Source: CAYWMD01 sp964458575
Lineage (GTDB): Bacteria > Verrucomicrobiota > Verrucomicrobiia > Limisphaerales > JADLHS01
Reading direction: 5' to 3'
Assembly: GCA_964458575.1 (NCBI GenBank)
Contig: CAYWMD010000008.1
Coordinates: 1 to 64,000 of the forward strand
DNA: 64,000 nucleotides
Made by a program: the position numbers and the translations under genes. The stretch's first letter is position 1. Every line of letters starts with the position of its first letter. This document shows, piece by piece, positions 44,136 through 53,181 of this stretch. Under the pieces are notes generated by a model. It saw only the letters and a list, made by a program, of their open reading frames with translations. It was not told the DNA's origin and did no database searches.

Positions 44136-45518
44136 ATGTTCGAAAAAATTCTCGTAGCCAATCGCGGAGAAATTGCGGTCCGAATCATCCGCGCCTGCAA
44201 GGAGTTGAATATTCGCACCGTGGCGGTGTATTCAGAAGCGGACGTAAATTCCATGCACGTGCAATTGGCGGATGAAGCCATCTGCATTGGCAAGGCGGCC
44301 TCAACGGACAGCTATCTGCGGATTGATCGCATCATCAGCGCAGCGGAAATTGCCGATGTTGATGCCATTCATCCAGGCTACGGATTTCTCTCAGAAAATG
44401 CCCATTTCGCGGACGTCTGTGAAAGTTGCAACATCCGTTTCATCGGTCCAAATTCGCGTGCGATGAACTCCTTGGAGAACAAGGCAACCAGCCGTTCGTT
44501 AGCCAAGAAAGCCGGTGTGCCGACACCGCCGGGTTCAGATGGGATCGTTGAGAATGAACAGGATGCGTTGGCCGTTTCCAAGCGCATCGGTTATCCGGTT
44601 ATGATCAAGGCCGTTGCCGGTGGTGGGGGACGCGGGATGCGCGTGGCGCACAACGACGTTTCACTGGTAAAGGGCTACCACACCGCGCGAACGGAGGCGG
44701 AAAAGGCCTTTGGCAACTCCGGCGTTTACATCGAGAAATTCATCGAAAACCCCCATCACGTCGAGTTTCAGATACTTGGCGACAACAAGGGACGCGTTAT
44801 CCATCTCGGTGAAAGAGATTGTTCCATCCAGCGCCGCAATCAGAAGGTCGTGGAGGAGACCCCGTCGCCGCTGATCGAAAACAAATTCAAGAAGCTCCGC
44901 GAGAAGATGGGTAAGGCGGCTGTCAGAATTGGCGAGGTGGCAAATTACACGAACGCCGGCACCGTCGAATTCCTCGTGGATAACCACGGCAACTTCTTTT
45001 TCCTGGAAGTCAACAAGCGCATTCAGGTCGAGCACCCGATCACCGAAGAAGTCACCGGCATTGATCTCGTTCGTTACCAAATCATGCTCGCCACCGGTGA
45101 GCCGCTCCGCCTTTCGCAAGGGGACGTCGAATTCAAAGGTCACGCGATCGAATGTCGCATCAATGCCGAGGATCCGTTTGACGAATTTCGTCCCAGTCCG
45201 GGTCGCATCGAGATGTATTACCAGCCAGGCGGGCGGGGGGTGCGCGTGGACACGCATGCTTACGCAGGTTACAGCATACCGCCAACGTACGACTCCATGA
45301 TCGGCAAGCTGGTCACCTACGGGAAAGATCGGCGCGAAGCCATGGATCGCATGAGTCGTGCCCTCGGCGAGTATATGATTACCGGTGTCAAAACGACCAT
45401 TTCCTTTCAGCAAGCGATCCTCCAGGACCCAAACTTCCGCCGCGGCGTTTACTCAACCGGCTTTGTTGATCAACTCCTCAGCGGTGCGCGGCGCGAACTC
45501 ATCGAGGAAAAAGCCTAG
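44136..45518 (+). CDS. accC: Biotin carboxylase of acetyl-CoA carboxylase
   Basis: This ATP-grasp enzyme carboxylates the biotin on AccB. The ATG at 44,136 gives MFEKILVANRGEIAVRIIRA. The glycine-rich loop VAGGGGRGMRVAH, the catalytic HVEFQILGD and DCSIQRRNQKVVEE, and the metal and biotin region NKRIQVEHPITEEVTG are all intact. The C-terminal domain is normal. Length is 460 residues. The frame open from 44,103 adds only an unlikely proline-rich start. Confidence 0.96.
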   Translation: MFEKILVANRGEIAVRIIRACKELNIRTVAVYSEADVNSMHVQLADEAICIGKAASTDSYLRIDRIISAAEIADVDAIHPGYGFLSENAHFADVCESCNIRFIGPNSRAMNSLENKATSRSLAKKAGVPTPPGSDGIVENEQDALAVSKRIGYPVMIKAVAGGGGRGMRVAHNDVSLVKGYHTARTEAEKAFGNSGVYIEKFIENPHHVEFQILGDNKGRVIHLGERDCSIQRRNQKVVEETPSPLIENKFKKLREKMGKAAVRIGEVANYTNAGTVEFLVDNHGNFFFLEVNKRIQVEHPITEEVTGIDLVRYQIMLATGEPLRLSQGDVEFKGHAIECRINAEDPFDEFRPSPGRIEMYYQPGGRGVRVDTHAYAGYSIPPTYDSMIGKLVTYGKDRREAMDRMSRALGEYMITGVKTTISFQQAILQDPNFRRGVYSTGFVDQLLSGARRELIEEKA

Positions 45519-45695
45519 TTGGTGTTGATCTGATCGGCACTGAGGACCGGTCACAGACTTTCGCTGAACGTATGCCTCAGCGCATGCCTCGTGGGGACAG
45601 AAACTGAAGCGCGCCCACAAATGTGCGAATAATCTGACGACCCAGAGAGTCAATTAAGGCTGGCTTCGTTCCCGAAGCTGCCAGACACATTGATC

Positions 45696-46988
45696 ATGAA
45701 TCGAACAAAACGAATCTTCGCGTCACTGCTGACCATCCTTGCCGCAACGATCGCGCTCCAGGCGGCACCTAACCAACCCAACATCATTTTCATTCTCGCG
45801 GACGATATCGGCTTGCCCGGGATTGGTTGTTACGGTGGGGTTTACAAAACACCCAATCTGGATGCGCTCGCGGCGGGTGGCATTCGATTCGAGAACGGTT
45901 TTTCGTCGCCGTTGTGTGCACCTTCGCGAGCGCTCTGCATGATGGGGCGTTACGGTTTTCGTACCGGTGTAGTGGACAACCCGCTCGGCGGACGGGCCAC
46001 GCCGAAGAAGGAAATTTGCGTCGCCAAGACGCTGAAATCAGCCGGTTACACCACGGCCGTCGCCGGCAAGTGGCGGCAGCTCGGCCATTTCAGCAGCAAG
46101 GCCGAGGGGGACGTCTGGGGATTTGACGAATCCCTCCTCTGGGGCAACAGCGGCGAGGGTGAAAAGGGCGACCGTTACTGGGGCAACGATTTCGTTCAAA
46201 ACGGTAAGCCGCTCAAGGGCATCAAAGGCCGATACGGCCCGGATGTCCTGCATGAATTCGTGGTGGACTTCATCCGCCGGCATCGCGATGAGCCGTTCTT
46301 CATCTACTACCCGATGACACTCATTCACGGCACGTTCAAACCCACACCCGATATGGCAAAGAACATCACGGCGCGACCGGTTCTTTACCAGGGCATGATT
46401 GCTTACATGGACAAACTGGTCGGCAAACTCATGGACGAACTCGATCAACTGAAACTGCGCGAGAACACGCTCGTGATCTTCGTTGGCGACAACGGCAGCG
46501 TGGACCCCAGCACCATTCACGGGCGGCTGGTGGACGGCGTCAAACACGAACTCAAAGAGGGCGGCAGTCGTGTGCCGTGGATTGCGAATTGGAAGGGCAC
46601 AGCCCCCGCAGGCCAGGTGAACACCGATCTGGTGGACTTCACGGATTTTTACGTAACCTTCGCCGAGCTTGCGGGCGCAAAATTGCCCCCAGGCCACAAA
46701 CTGGATGGTCGCAGTTTCGCGCCGCAACTCCGGGGCGAGAAAGGCAACCCGCGCGATTGGGTCTTCGTGCAGATTGCCGACAAATGGTACGCGCGTAGCG
46801 CGGGTTGGAAGCTCTACAACGATGGTCAGCTGTTCGACATGAGCGATGCTCCGTTTTCAGAGAAACTCGTCCGGCCCGCGAACGAAGGCCCCGAGGCCAA
46901 AGCCGCCAGGAAACTGCTACAATCTGCGCTCGACGAACTCAACCCGGGACAACTGAAAGCCGCGCCGAAATTCGAACACAAAGGCTGA
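45696..46988 (+). CDS. Secreted arylsulfatase-family protein
   Basis: This 430-residue sulfatase has a signal peptide (SLLTILAATIALQA) and the metal-binding start PNIIFILADDIGLPGIGCYG. The modified-Cys motif C-A-P-S-R is present (LCAPSRALCMMGRYG, about residue 75), where Cys is converted to formylglycine by an anaerobic or FGE-type maturase. GDNGS and the C-terminal subdomain follow. Targets are probably sulfated polysaccharides or glycans, as for many Verrucomicrobiota sulfatases. A gap of about 180 bases after accC shows no clear promoter. Confidence 0.88.
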   Translation: MNRTKRIFASLLTILAATIALQAAPNQPNIIFILADDIGLPGIGCYGGVYKTPNLDALAAGGIRFENGFSSPLCAPSRALCMMGRYGFRTGVVDNPLGGRATPKKEICVAKTLKSAGYTTAVAGKWRQLGHFSSKAEGDVWGFDESLLWGNSGEGEKGDRYWGNDFVQNGKPLKGIKGRYGPDVLHEFVVDFIRRHRDEPFFIYYPMTLIHGTFKPTPDMAKNITARPVLYQGMIAYMDKLVGKLMDELDQLKLRENTLVIFVGDNGSVDPSTIHGRLVDGVKHELKEGGSRVPWIANWKGTAPAGQVNTDLVDFTDFYVTFAELAGAKLPPGHKLDGRSFAPQLRGEKGNPRDWVFVQIADKWYARSAGWKLYNDGQLFDMSDAPFSEKLVRPANEGPEAKAARKLLQSALDELNPGQLKAAPKFEHKG

Positions 46989-47156
46989 CGCACAGGTGGA
47001 TGATATCGGCTGATACCGGTGGGTGGTTGCAGCCTTCCGGTGGCGACTCTTCAGCAGGTCGGCGAATTGACGATCCGTGTTCAACTCTGACTCTGCGCTG
47101 CGCGCACTTCCAGCTTTCCAATTACGGTTGTTTCTGTTCAGCTATTGCGGACTTTT

Positions 47157-48584
47157 ATGGGCAAAGAATTCAACATCACGCCGCGTCAAGTGCCGCGCGT
47201 GGAAACAAATTATCGCCGCATCGTCACGCCGCTGCCGCATCCCGACTCGCTTCCCACCTTGGAAAAACTCCGCCGCTTCGAGCCGCAATCCATGCGGGGC
47301 CAGCCCCCCGTGGTCTGGGACAAGGCCGAGGACATTTTCGTCCATGACAAATATGGTAATCGCTGGCTCGACTGGTCTTCGGGCGTGCTCGTCACCAACG
47401 CCGGTCATGGCGCACCGGAAATTCGCCAGGCCATTCTCGACCAGGTCAACAGCGGCCTGCTGCACAACTACGTTTTTCCCAGCGAAGAGCGGGCGGCGCT
47501 CGTGGAATACTTGATCGGGCTCGCGCCCAAGGGACTGGAGAAGGTCTTTTTGCTCACGACCGGTTCCGAGGCCACCGAGTGCGCCATCAAGCTCGCTCGC
47601 TCGCACGGCATCAAGGTCGGCGGCAAAAAGAAAATCGGCATCGTCGGCTTCGAGCGCGGATTTCACGGACGGACCCTGGGCGCCCAGCAAGCCGGCGGCA
47701 TGGCCGGGCAAAAATCCTGGATCGTGAACGAAGACCCGGCCATCCTCAACGTCCCCTTCCCCGACGGCTACTGGCAGACGGATACCCGCTTTGATGTCTT
47801 CTTCAAAGCCATTGAGCAGCGCGGTCTCAAACCTGAAAACATCGCCGGTGTCATGATGGAAACCTACCAGGGTGTCGGACCTGACTTTGCCCCGCTGGAA
47901 TATGTCCGGCACATGGCCGAGTGGTGTGGACAAAACAACGTGGTCCTGATTTTTGACGAAGTGCAGGCGGGCTTTGGCCGCACTGGGAAATTCTGGGCCT
48001 TCGAACATTACGGCGTGACCCCGGACCTTATCTGCTGCGGCAAAGGCATCAGCAGTTCCTTGCCGTTGTCCGCCGTGATCGGCCGCTCGGACATCATGGA
48101 CCAGTTCGGTCCCGGTTCGATGACCAGCACGCACACCGGCAACCCGGTCTGCTGTGCCGCCGCCCTCGCGAGCCTGAGGAAAATCGTGAAGGAAGACCTG
48201 ACCGCCAACGCCGCGCGGCTGGAAGCGACGTTGCTCGAGGGTTTGAAGCAAATTCAAACCCGTCATCCCGACGTCATCGGCCATGTCACCGCGCGCGGGC
48301 TGGTAGGTGGCATGCAAACCGTGAAGCCTGGCAAAAAGGAACCCGATCACGATCTGGCGCACAGCATCATCGAACGGTGTTTTCACAAAGGCTTGCTGAT
48401 GTTCGCTCCGGTCGGGGCCTGGGGACAGACGGTGAAAATTGCCCCGCCGCTCACCATTACCCGCGAGGCACTTGCCGAAGGGATCAAAGTGCTTGCGGAA
48501 GCGGCGGATGAGGCGGTTGCGGCCATGCACTCGCCCGCGGAAAAGCGGGCGGCCGAATTGGCGACCAACGGCGTCCTCGGATAA
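47157..48584 (+). CDS. Class III aminotransferase (4-aminobutyrate transaminase-like)
   Basis: This PLP-dependent enzyme of 475 residues transfers amino groups from gamma-aminobutyrate or another omega-amino acid. Landmarks are TTGSEATECAIKLARSHG, GFERGFHGRTLGAQQ, LIFDEVQAGFGRTGKF with the PLP-pairing Asp, and the Schiff-base Lys in ICCGKGISSSLPLSAV. The ATG at 47,157 is chosen; a TTG at 47,145 would add four residues. It lies directly before the tRNA-Pro gene and is the last core gene before the island. Substrate preference cannot be read from sequence. Confidence 0.88.
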   Translation: MGKEFNITPRQVPRVETNYRRIVTPLPHPDSLPTLEKLRRFEPQSMRGQPPVVWDKAEDIFVHDKYGNRWLDWSSGVLVTNAGHGAPEIRQAILDQVNSGLLHNYVFPSEERAALVEYLIGLAPKGLEKVFLLTTGSEATECAIKLARSHGIKVGGKKKIGIVGFERGFHGRTLGAQQAGGMAGQKSWIVNEDPAILNVPFPDGYWQTDTRFDVFFKAIEQRGLKPENIAGVMMETYQGVGPDFAPLEYVRHMAEWCGQNNVVLIFDEVQAGFGRTGKFWAFEHYGVTPDLICCGKGISSSLPLSAVIGRSDIMDQFGPGSMTSTHTGNPVCCAAALASLRKIVKEDLTANAARLEATLLEGLKQIQTRHPDVIGHVTARGLVGGMQTVKPGKKEPDHDLAHSIIERCFHKGLLMFAPVGAWGQTVKIAPPLTITREALAEGIKVLAEAADEAVAAMHSPAEKRAAELATNGVLG

Positions 48585-48644
48585 TCCGCAGATAATTCAG
48601 CGTTGCCTTTCGTCGCCGCAACGGGCAACTTAAGCGGCATGGTT

Positions 48645-48722
48645 CGGGGCGTAGCGTAGCCTGGCTAGCGCGCTTGTTTCGGGTACAAGAGGTCGTGAGT
48701 TCGAATCTCACCGCCCCGACCA
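48645..48722 (+). tRNA. tRNA-Pro (CGG)
   Basis: The cloverleaf folds with acceptor arms CGGGGCG and CGCCCCG. The D arm is GCGTAGCCTGGCTAGCGC. The anticodon stem CTTGT/ACAAG encloses loop TTCGGGT with anticodon CGG. The T arm is GTGAGTTCGAATCTCAC. The discriminator is A and CCA is encoded (48,720-48,722). The island with the tyrosine integrase begins immediately downstream. Confidence 0.95.
48690..48722. other. Putative attachment site at the 3-prime end of tRNA-Pro
   Basis: Tyrosine integrases of this kind commonly use the T-arm and 3-prime end of a tRNA gene, and the integrase gene starts about 115 bases downstream. I found no second copy of the tRNA 3-prime end in the window, so the other end should lie beyond 64,000. 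The exact core is not defined. Confidence 0.4.
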
Positions 48723-48837
48723 TCTTCATCCGCCTGCAAACACGAGCGAAGATGAAGATTCAACACGCGGCCCAAACGACCGCGGCAACCCGAGCCGCAC
48801 AGATAGCGCACAGAATCCGCCCGAATCCGAGCCGAAC

Positions 48838-50190
48838 TTGGAGCAAACCAAGGTGAAGTTCCCGAAGATCATCCAGAACAAGAAGACCAAGGCCCAGGTC
48901 ACGATCTACGGCAAATCCAAAGGCGGCGAACGGAAGAAGGACGGCAGTGTAACGCAACCATACCCGTTCTACCGGATTTGTTGGCGTGTGGCAGGCCAGC
49001 GCCGGATGCAATCCTTCCGCACCTACTCGGAAGCGATGAAGGCAGCCGAGAATCTGGTCCGTGACTTGGGGAGCGGCTCACAAGTCACCGCCCTGACACC
49101 GGGACAGGCCAGCGATGCCCGGGCCGCACTGGAACGGCTTCAAGGGTTCTACCAGGCCACGGGTCGGAAAGTGTCCCTTCTGGCCGGCATCTCGGAATGG
49201 TGCGAGTCTGCCCTGAAGCTCAAGGAGCACTCCTTGGGCGAAGCCGTGGATGGCTTTCTCTCCACCGTGGCGGTCGTCAAACGGCAGGACTTGGGAAAGG
49301 CCGTGGAAGACTTCATCAAAGGGCGGGAAGGTAAGACCAAATCCGAAAACGGCAAGCGCCCGCAACTTTCCCCCGGCTATCAATACATCGTGGCCATGTG
49401 GCTGAGAGAGTTCGCCAAGACCTTTCCCGGCACCGCCGTTTGTGACCTGACCAAGGAACTGCTCAACGCCTACATGTCCAGCCACGACGACGTGTCGGCC
49501 CGAACCCGCAACGGGCGTCGCGCCGTGCTGGGCCTGTTTCTGAAATGGTGCGTGCGCCAGGACTATCTCGCCGCCAACCATCGGCTGCTGGAAGCCAACG
49601 GCATGGTCCATGAAACTTACGAACCGGAGGCCATCGAATTTTACACGCCCGCCGAACTGGCTAAGTTACTGAAAACCGCCAGCAAAAAGAAGAAACACCG
49701 GCATCTGCTACCGGTGATCGCTCTTTGCGGACTGGCCGGGCTGCGGCTCCAAGAGGCCGTGCGCCTGACTTGGGAAGATGTCTTCCGCGTGAACGGACAT
49801 ATTGAAGTTTCCCGCACCAAGAGCAAGACCCGCGCGCGGCGGTTGGTGACTGCCTGTCCCGCCCTGACCAAGTGGCTGTCCCCGTATCGTAATTGCACCG
49901 GCCCGATTTGGGCAAACGGCTTGGAGAAATACTATTCAGATTTCGGCGCTTTGCGCGAATCGCTGAAGATTCCGGCCCGGCGGAACGGTCTGCGGCACGG
50001 CTATGTCACTTACCACTTCGCGCTGCACGCCAACGAAAACCTGACGGCGGCAATGGCTGGCAACTCGCCCGCGATGATCCATGCGCACTACAAAGGGCTG
50101 GCCACGAAAGCCGAGGCGGAGAAATGGTTCAAGGTCAAGCCGGCGCGACCCGGAAACGTGGTGGTGCTGAAGCATCAAGCGAAGGCATGA
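48838..50190 (+). CDS. int: Tyrosine site-specific integrase
   Basis: This 450-residue phage-type recombinase integrates the island next to tRNA-Pro. The N-terminal part carries arm-binding and core-binding helices. The catalytic half has the first Arg in GLAGLRLQEAVRLTWEDV. The H-x-x-R box is a variant, RNGLRHGYVTYH. A C-terminal nucleophile Tyr lies in AMIHAHYKGLATK. The TTG start at 48,838 gives MEQTKVKFPKIIQNKKTK. The stop overlaps the ATG of the next gene (ATGA at 50,187), so both are coupled. Confidence 0.9.
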   Translation: MEQTKVKFPKIIQNKKTKAQVTIYGKSKGGERKKDGSVTQPYPFYRICWRVAGQRRMQSFRTYSEAMKAAENLVRDLGSGSQVTALTPGQASDARAALERLQGFYQATGRKVSLLAGISEWCESALKLKEHSLGEAVDGFLSTVAVVKRQDLGKAVEDFIKGREGKTKSENGKRPQLSPGYQYIVAMWLREFAKTFPGTAVCDLTKELLNAYMSSHDDVSARTRNGRRAVLGLFLKWCVRQDYLAANHRLLEANGMVHETYEPEAIEFYTPAELAKLLKTASKKKKHRHLLPVIALCGLAGLRLQEAVRLTWEDVFRVNGHIEVSRTKSKTRARRLVTACPALTKWLSPYRNCTGPIWANGLEKYYSDFGALRESLKIPARRNGLRHGYVTYHFALHANENLTAAMAGNSPAMIHAHYKGLATKAEAEKWFKVKPARPGNVVVLKHQAKA

Positions 50191-51584
50191 CGCCGCCAAC
50201 CAAGCTCATCTTCCGAGAATGGAAGAAGCCGGAAGTGACCTATGAGCTTCATGGTTGGAGGCCGGACAAAGCCTCGGCCTACGGGGTGGACGACAAGGGC
50301 CAGCCAAAAGTCTTGGAGTTTGTCTTGCCAGCCGAGTTCAATGAGCACGCCCGGCCTACCCCGGTTTTCACACAGCATCCGCCAAGCGAGGTAACTGAAA
50401 TTCGCCTCGTGCCGCCGCCGTGTTTTGCTGACCAAGCAGAGGCTCACGCATGGCGGGCGCCTGCGAGGGCAAACGAGGAAGTCTTGTTTCTCAGGCCGGA
50501 AGACGAGGTGCCGCTGGCGGAACTCCTCAAGAAGTTCAAGGAGGAGAAGGCCCGCGAGTACGCCGCCCGGAAGCAAGAACTTCACATGCTGCTGGAGCTT
50601 ATTCGCAGCCGGCAGCCAATCTGCGGTCGGGCGCGTTACTATGCCCACATCGTCTCGAATGGGTGCGAGCCGCCTAGTTCCGATTCAGCCTCCGTATGGC
50701 ACTATTTCTTGAACCAAGAGCGCATAAAACTCGACATGGATTTCGGGCAGGGTGGCTACAAGAAAGGATTCCTCCGATGGACGCCAGAGGACGCCCGTAC
50801 CCGTTCTCACATTCGCGACCCTTATCTCCAGTCCAAGTGGGCGAAGGAAAACGGATTCGACCTCGAAAAGATGGCCGAGCAACGGAAACAAATTGCGGCC
50901 TGGTCTGGCATCGTTGACTCCGGCGATCCCGTGAAGAAGTTTTTCAAAGACGTTCTCGGCAAAGATTTCGACCGACACCAGTTTCCGACGGCCCCGTCGC
51001 CTGCAACCTTGGAGATGGCGAAAGCGAACGATCTCGAATTTGGCGCTTCCATCCGTTTCTGTGTTACGTTCACGGACAAACGTCAGGCGTGGCTGACCGG
51101 TTGCCCGATCCGCAATCCTGAGCCGGAGGAACGGCCAGAGTTTGGGGTAGCACAAGAGAAAATCGTGACGCTGGAAACGATCAAGGGAGGACTGGACTCG
51201 GTGGAAAAGAAGACGGATCGAGTATTGTCTGGTGTCAAGACGTTGACAGCGCGTGCCAAGGAACGTAAGACCACGGATGACTCGACATCACTCCAAGACG
51301 ATTTCACCAAACTGAAGTTGCCAAGCGGTAAGATAGTCCATCCGCCCGAGTCGGCGCGGGAAATCCTTCGAGCGTTGGTGGCGGGAGGGTCAAGGAATGT
51401 TTCCTGCCAGGCCATAAAGCGGGAGGTCGCCAAGATTCGGGGTTTGAAACTTTCAGACAATTACAGCCCCGCCAAGGTTCTCAAAGGCAGCACGGTCGGT
51501 CGCGCAATCCTCGACCAAGGGGTCGTTAGCTATGAGCGTAAGCCGAGACAGAAGCAAGCGATCTATACTTTGCGACTTCGTTAA
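50187..51584 (+). CDS. Unknown protein coupled to the integrase
   Basis: I do not recognise this 465-residue soluble protein. The open frame starts at 49,893, but that part is the integrase region read out of frame, so the ATGA-coupled start at 50,187 is used. The first 120 residues are alpha/beta, with a Lys/Glu-rich helix (LKKFKEEKAREYAARKQEL). A central part contains WTPEDARTRSHIRDPYLQSK. The last 130 residues include a predicted winged-helix-like segment (LKGSTVGRAILDQGVVSYER). The location between int and an HTH gene points to an island regulator or packaging/replication helper, but this is not shown. Confidence 0.55.
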   Translation: MTPPTKLIFREWKKPEVTYELHGWRPDKASAYGVDDKGQPKVLEFVLPAEFNEHARPTPVFTQHPPSEVTEIRLVPPPCFADQAEAHAWRAPARANEEVLFLRPEDEVPLAELLKKFKEEKAREYAARKQELHMLLELIRSRQPICGRARYYAHIVSNGCEPPSSDSASVWHYFLNQERIKLDMDFGQGGYKKGFLRWTPEDARTRSHIRDPYLQSKWAKENGFDLEKMAEQRKQIAAWSGIVDSGDPVKKFFKDVLGKDFDRHQFPTAPSPATLEMAKANDLEFGASIRFCVTFTDKRQAWLTGCPIRNPEPEERPEFGVAQEKIVTLETIKGGLDSVEKKTDRVLSGVKTLTARAKERKTTDDSTSLQDDFTKLKLPSGKIVHPPESAREILRALVAGGSRNVSCQAIKREVAKIRGLKLSDNYSPAKVLKGSTVGRAILDQGVVSYERKPRQKQAIYTLRLR

Positions 51585-51682
51585 GGCCGTCTCCGTTTGG
51601 TTTTAGCTGACTTCCTGTAGAATCCCCGGAACTACCCGGAAGCTACCCGTGTTGTCTGCCGTGGATGCGTCATTGTGGAAGC

Positions 51683-51943
51683 ATGGAAAAGCAAGAGAAT
51701 GTTTCTACGGCCCACACGGGCGCGGCGACTGCGCTGCCGCCAGAACCAAGCGTAGAAGATTCCAACGGCTTTATCAGCTTTGGAACGCTCCACTCACGGG
51801 TGCCACTTTGCGAGCGGTCACTCAGAGAAGCCATCCGCAAAGGATTGATACCTTCGGTCGTCCTCCCAGGGGGCAGGCGCCGGCTGTTCTTCTGGCCGGC
51901 AGTTCGCGAAGCCCTTTTGCGCCGGCAGCGGGGGGCCGAATGA
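51683..51943 (+). CDS. Small HTH DNA-binding protein (excisionase/AlpA-like)
   Basis: The 86-residue product (an ATG at 51,665 is an alternative) is proline-rich at the start. It ends with a helix-turn-helix: GTLHSRVPLCERSLREAIRK, then GLIPSVVLPGGRRRLFFW. This resembles excisionase and AlpA-type regulators that read a short winged helix. It sits after int and the coupled gene and before the replication module, as in phage satellites. It probably controls excision or replication genes. Confidence 0.55.
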   Translation: MEKQENVSTAHTGAATALPPEPSVEDSNGFISFGTLHSRVPLCERSLREAIRKGLIPSVVLPGGRRRLFFWPAVREALLRRQRGAE

Positions 51944-52003
51944 GAGCACGAGCGATGAAGCAGCCGACCGACGTTTGCAGATTGGGCAAAGCCGCCGCCG
52001 CCG

Positions 52004-52090
52004 AGGGGGGGCGGGGGGGGGTGCGCCGATCCGGTGGGCGGAGAACACGCGATGGGTTTGGTCGAGCGCGGAATTTTCACAAAAGGGCCA
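52004..52090 (+). repeat. Direct repeat A: G-tract plus 40-base conserved core
   Basis: A G-run (GGGGGGGC followed by a further G-run) and TGCG precede a conserved core (52,051-52,090, GATGGGTTTGGTCGAGCGCG onward). The core matches repeat B (55,413-55,453) at about 32-33 of 40 positions, with nearly equal spacing between G-run and core (25 and 26 bases). It directly precedes the GGAGG ribosome site of the first replication-module gene. Confidence 0.6.
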
Positions 52091-52120
52091 CTCGTTCCCG
52101 TTAAGCACATGGAGGCGAAC

Positions 52121-52372
52121 ATGAATGAGGTCGAAAACCTTTCGGTGGAGCAAAAAATCGAAAAATGCCGCGCGCGGCGTCTGACAGCGTGTCCGAGATC
52201 GTCCAAGCGCCTTCTGGCGTCGTGTTGGACGAAAAAGGCGTCGCCTCGCGCGGCCATCAAGGCGTTTTGCGCGGAGTGTCAGGGCTACGACCGGGACGCG
52301 GTTGCGGGATGCACGGCCTACGCCTGCCCGCTTTGGCGGTATCGGCCTCATCAAAAAATGGAGGGAGCATGA
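52121..52372 (+). CDS. Small Cys-rich zinc-binding-like protein
   Basis: The 83-residue product has a clear Cys motif near its end: AIKAFCAECQGYDRDAVAGC followed by TAYACPLW. This arrangement is seen in small phage and mobile-element proteins and probably binds zinc. The ATG at 52,121 has GGAGG 5 bases upstream; the ORF begins at 52,034, but the earlier ATG codons have poor sites. It ends in ATGA with the next gene, so translation is coupled. Function is unknown. Confidence 0.6.
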   Translation: MNEVENLSVEQKIEKCRARRLTACPRSSKRLLASCWTKKASPRAAIKAFCAECQGYDRDAVAGCTAYACPLWRYRPHQKMEGA

Positions 52373-53178
52373 TTGTTGAACCCGATCTGACGAACCACCC
52401 GAAGTTCATCCAATTGAGATCGCTGGTGGGGGACGTGGCGATGGAGCTCCTGGTTCGGCTCTGGACGCATTGCCAGCAAAACAAACGTGGCCAGTTCTGG
52501 CGCGGCGCCAACTCTGATTACGTCGAGGTTGTCTGCGCCGGACGCAGCCGACGCGGAAAGCTGTTCACGGCACTTCGCGACTGCGGCTGGATTCACGAGC
52601 GGGAGGACGGGATCGAGATTCACGACTGGGACAAGCACAATGCCAGCTTGATCGCGCGATGGAAGCGCGACGTAAAACCTGCGCAGACGCCTACGCAGCC
52701 AGCTACACAGAACCCTGTGCAGCCCCCCGACAGGACAGGACAGGATTGGACCGGAAAAGACACGAGGGGAGAGGACGGGAGCACACACACATCCGCTCCG
52801 CGGGTTCCTTCGGTTTCAGAAGTCAGGGAATGGGCAATAACGGTTGGTGTGAATGCCGATTTTGCCCAACTCAAGCTGGAACAGGCCACTGCGCGCGGCG
52901 ACTTCATGAAGTTGCCGTGGCAGGAGAACTGGCGAGCGATGCTTGAGCGGTTTTGGAAAGAGGACCGGGTGAGGTGGGAGAGGGAGACGAAAAAAAACGC
53001 GCCCGGAAACAGCGCGAATGGCCATCCGCCCGGTTGGCTGGAAGGCGACGAGGATTGTTGGTGGACTTGGGAACTTGGTTTGCTGGAATCCGCCGCCGCC
53101 GGGGCGTGGAGTGCCGGGGATAAAAAAAAGGCCGCGCGCATGGACGCCATCATCGCGCTACGGAAAGGAGGTCGTTGA
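52369..53178 (+). CDS. Phage replication initiator-like protein
   Basis: The 269-residue product starts IVEPDLTNHPKFIQLRSLVG and contains a predicted winged-helix stretch with the WIHEREDGIEIHDWDKHN segment typical of phage replisome-organiser N-termini. A low-complexity linker (PTQPATQNPVQPPDRTGQDW) follows. A C-terminal helical domain has LPWQENWRAMLERFWKEDR. The start has GGAGGGAGC upstream and overlaps the previous stop. Its position before a primase and a helicase supports a replication-initiation role, but the initiator identity is an inference. Confidence 0.6.
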   Translation: MIVEPDLTNHPKFIQLRSLVGDVAMELLVRLWTHCQQNKRGQFWRGANSDYVEVVCAGRSRRGKLFTALRDCGWIHEREDGIEIHDWDKHNASLIARWKRDVKPAQTPTQPATQNPVQPPDRTGQDWTGKDTRGEDGSTHTSAPRVPSVSEVREWAITVGVNADFAQLKLEQATARGDFMKLPWQENWRAMLERFWKEDRVRWERETKKNAPGNSANGHPPGWLEGDEDCWWTWELGLLESAAAGAWSAGDKKKAARMDAIIALRKGGR

Positions 53179-53181
53179 TTT

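Noticed and set aside
49893..50186. An early start for the gene ending at 51,584
   Set aside because: This part is the integrase gene read in another frame; the ATGA-coupled start at 50,187 is better.
52005..52021. The G-run as an assembly error only
   Set aside because: A similar G-run with the same flanking layout occurs at 55,371, so it is kept as part of a repeat, although the exact length may be wrong.
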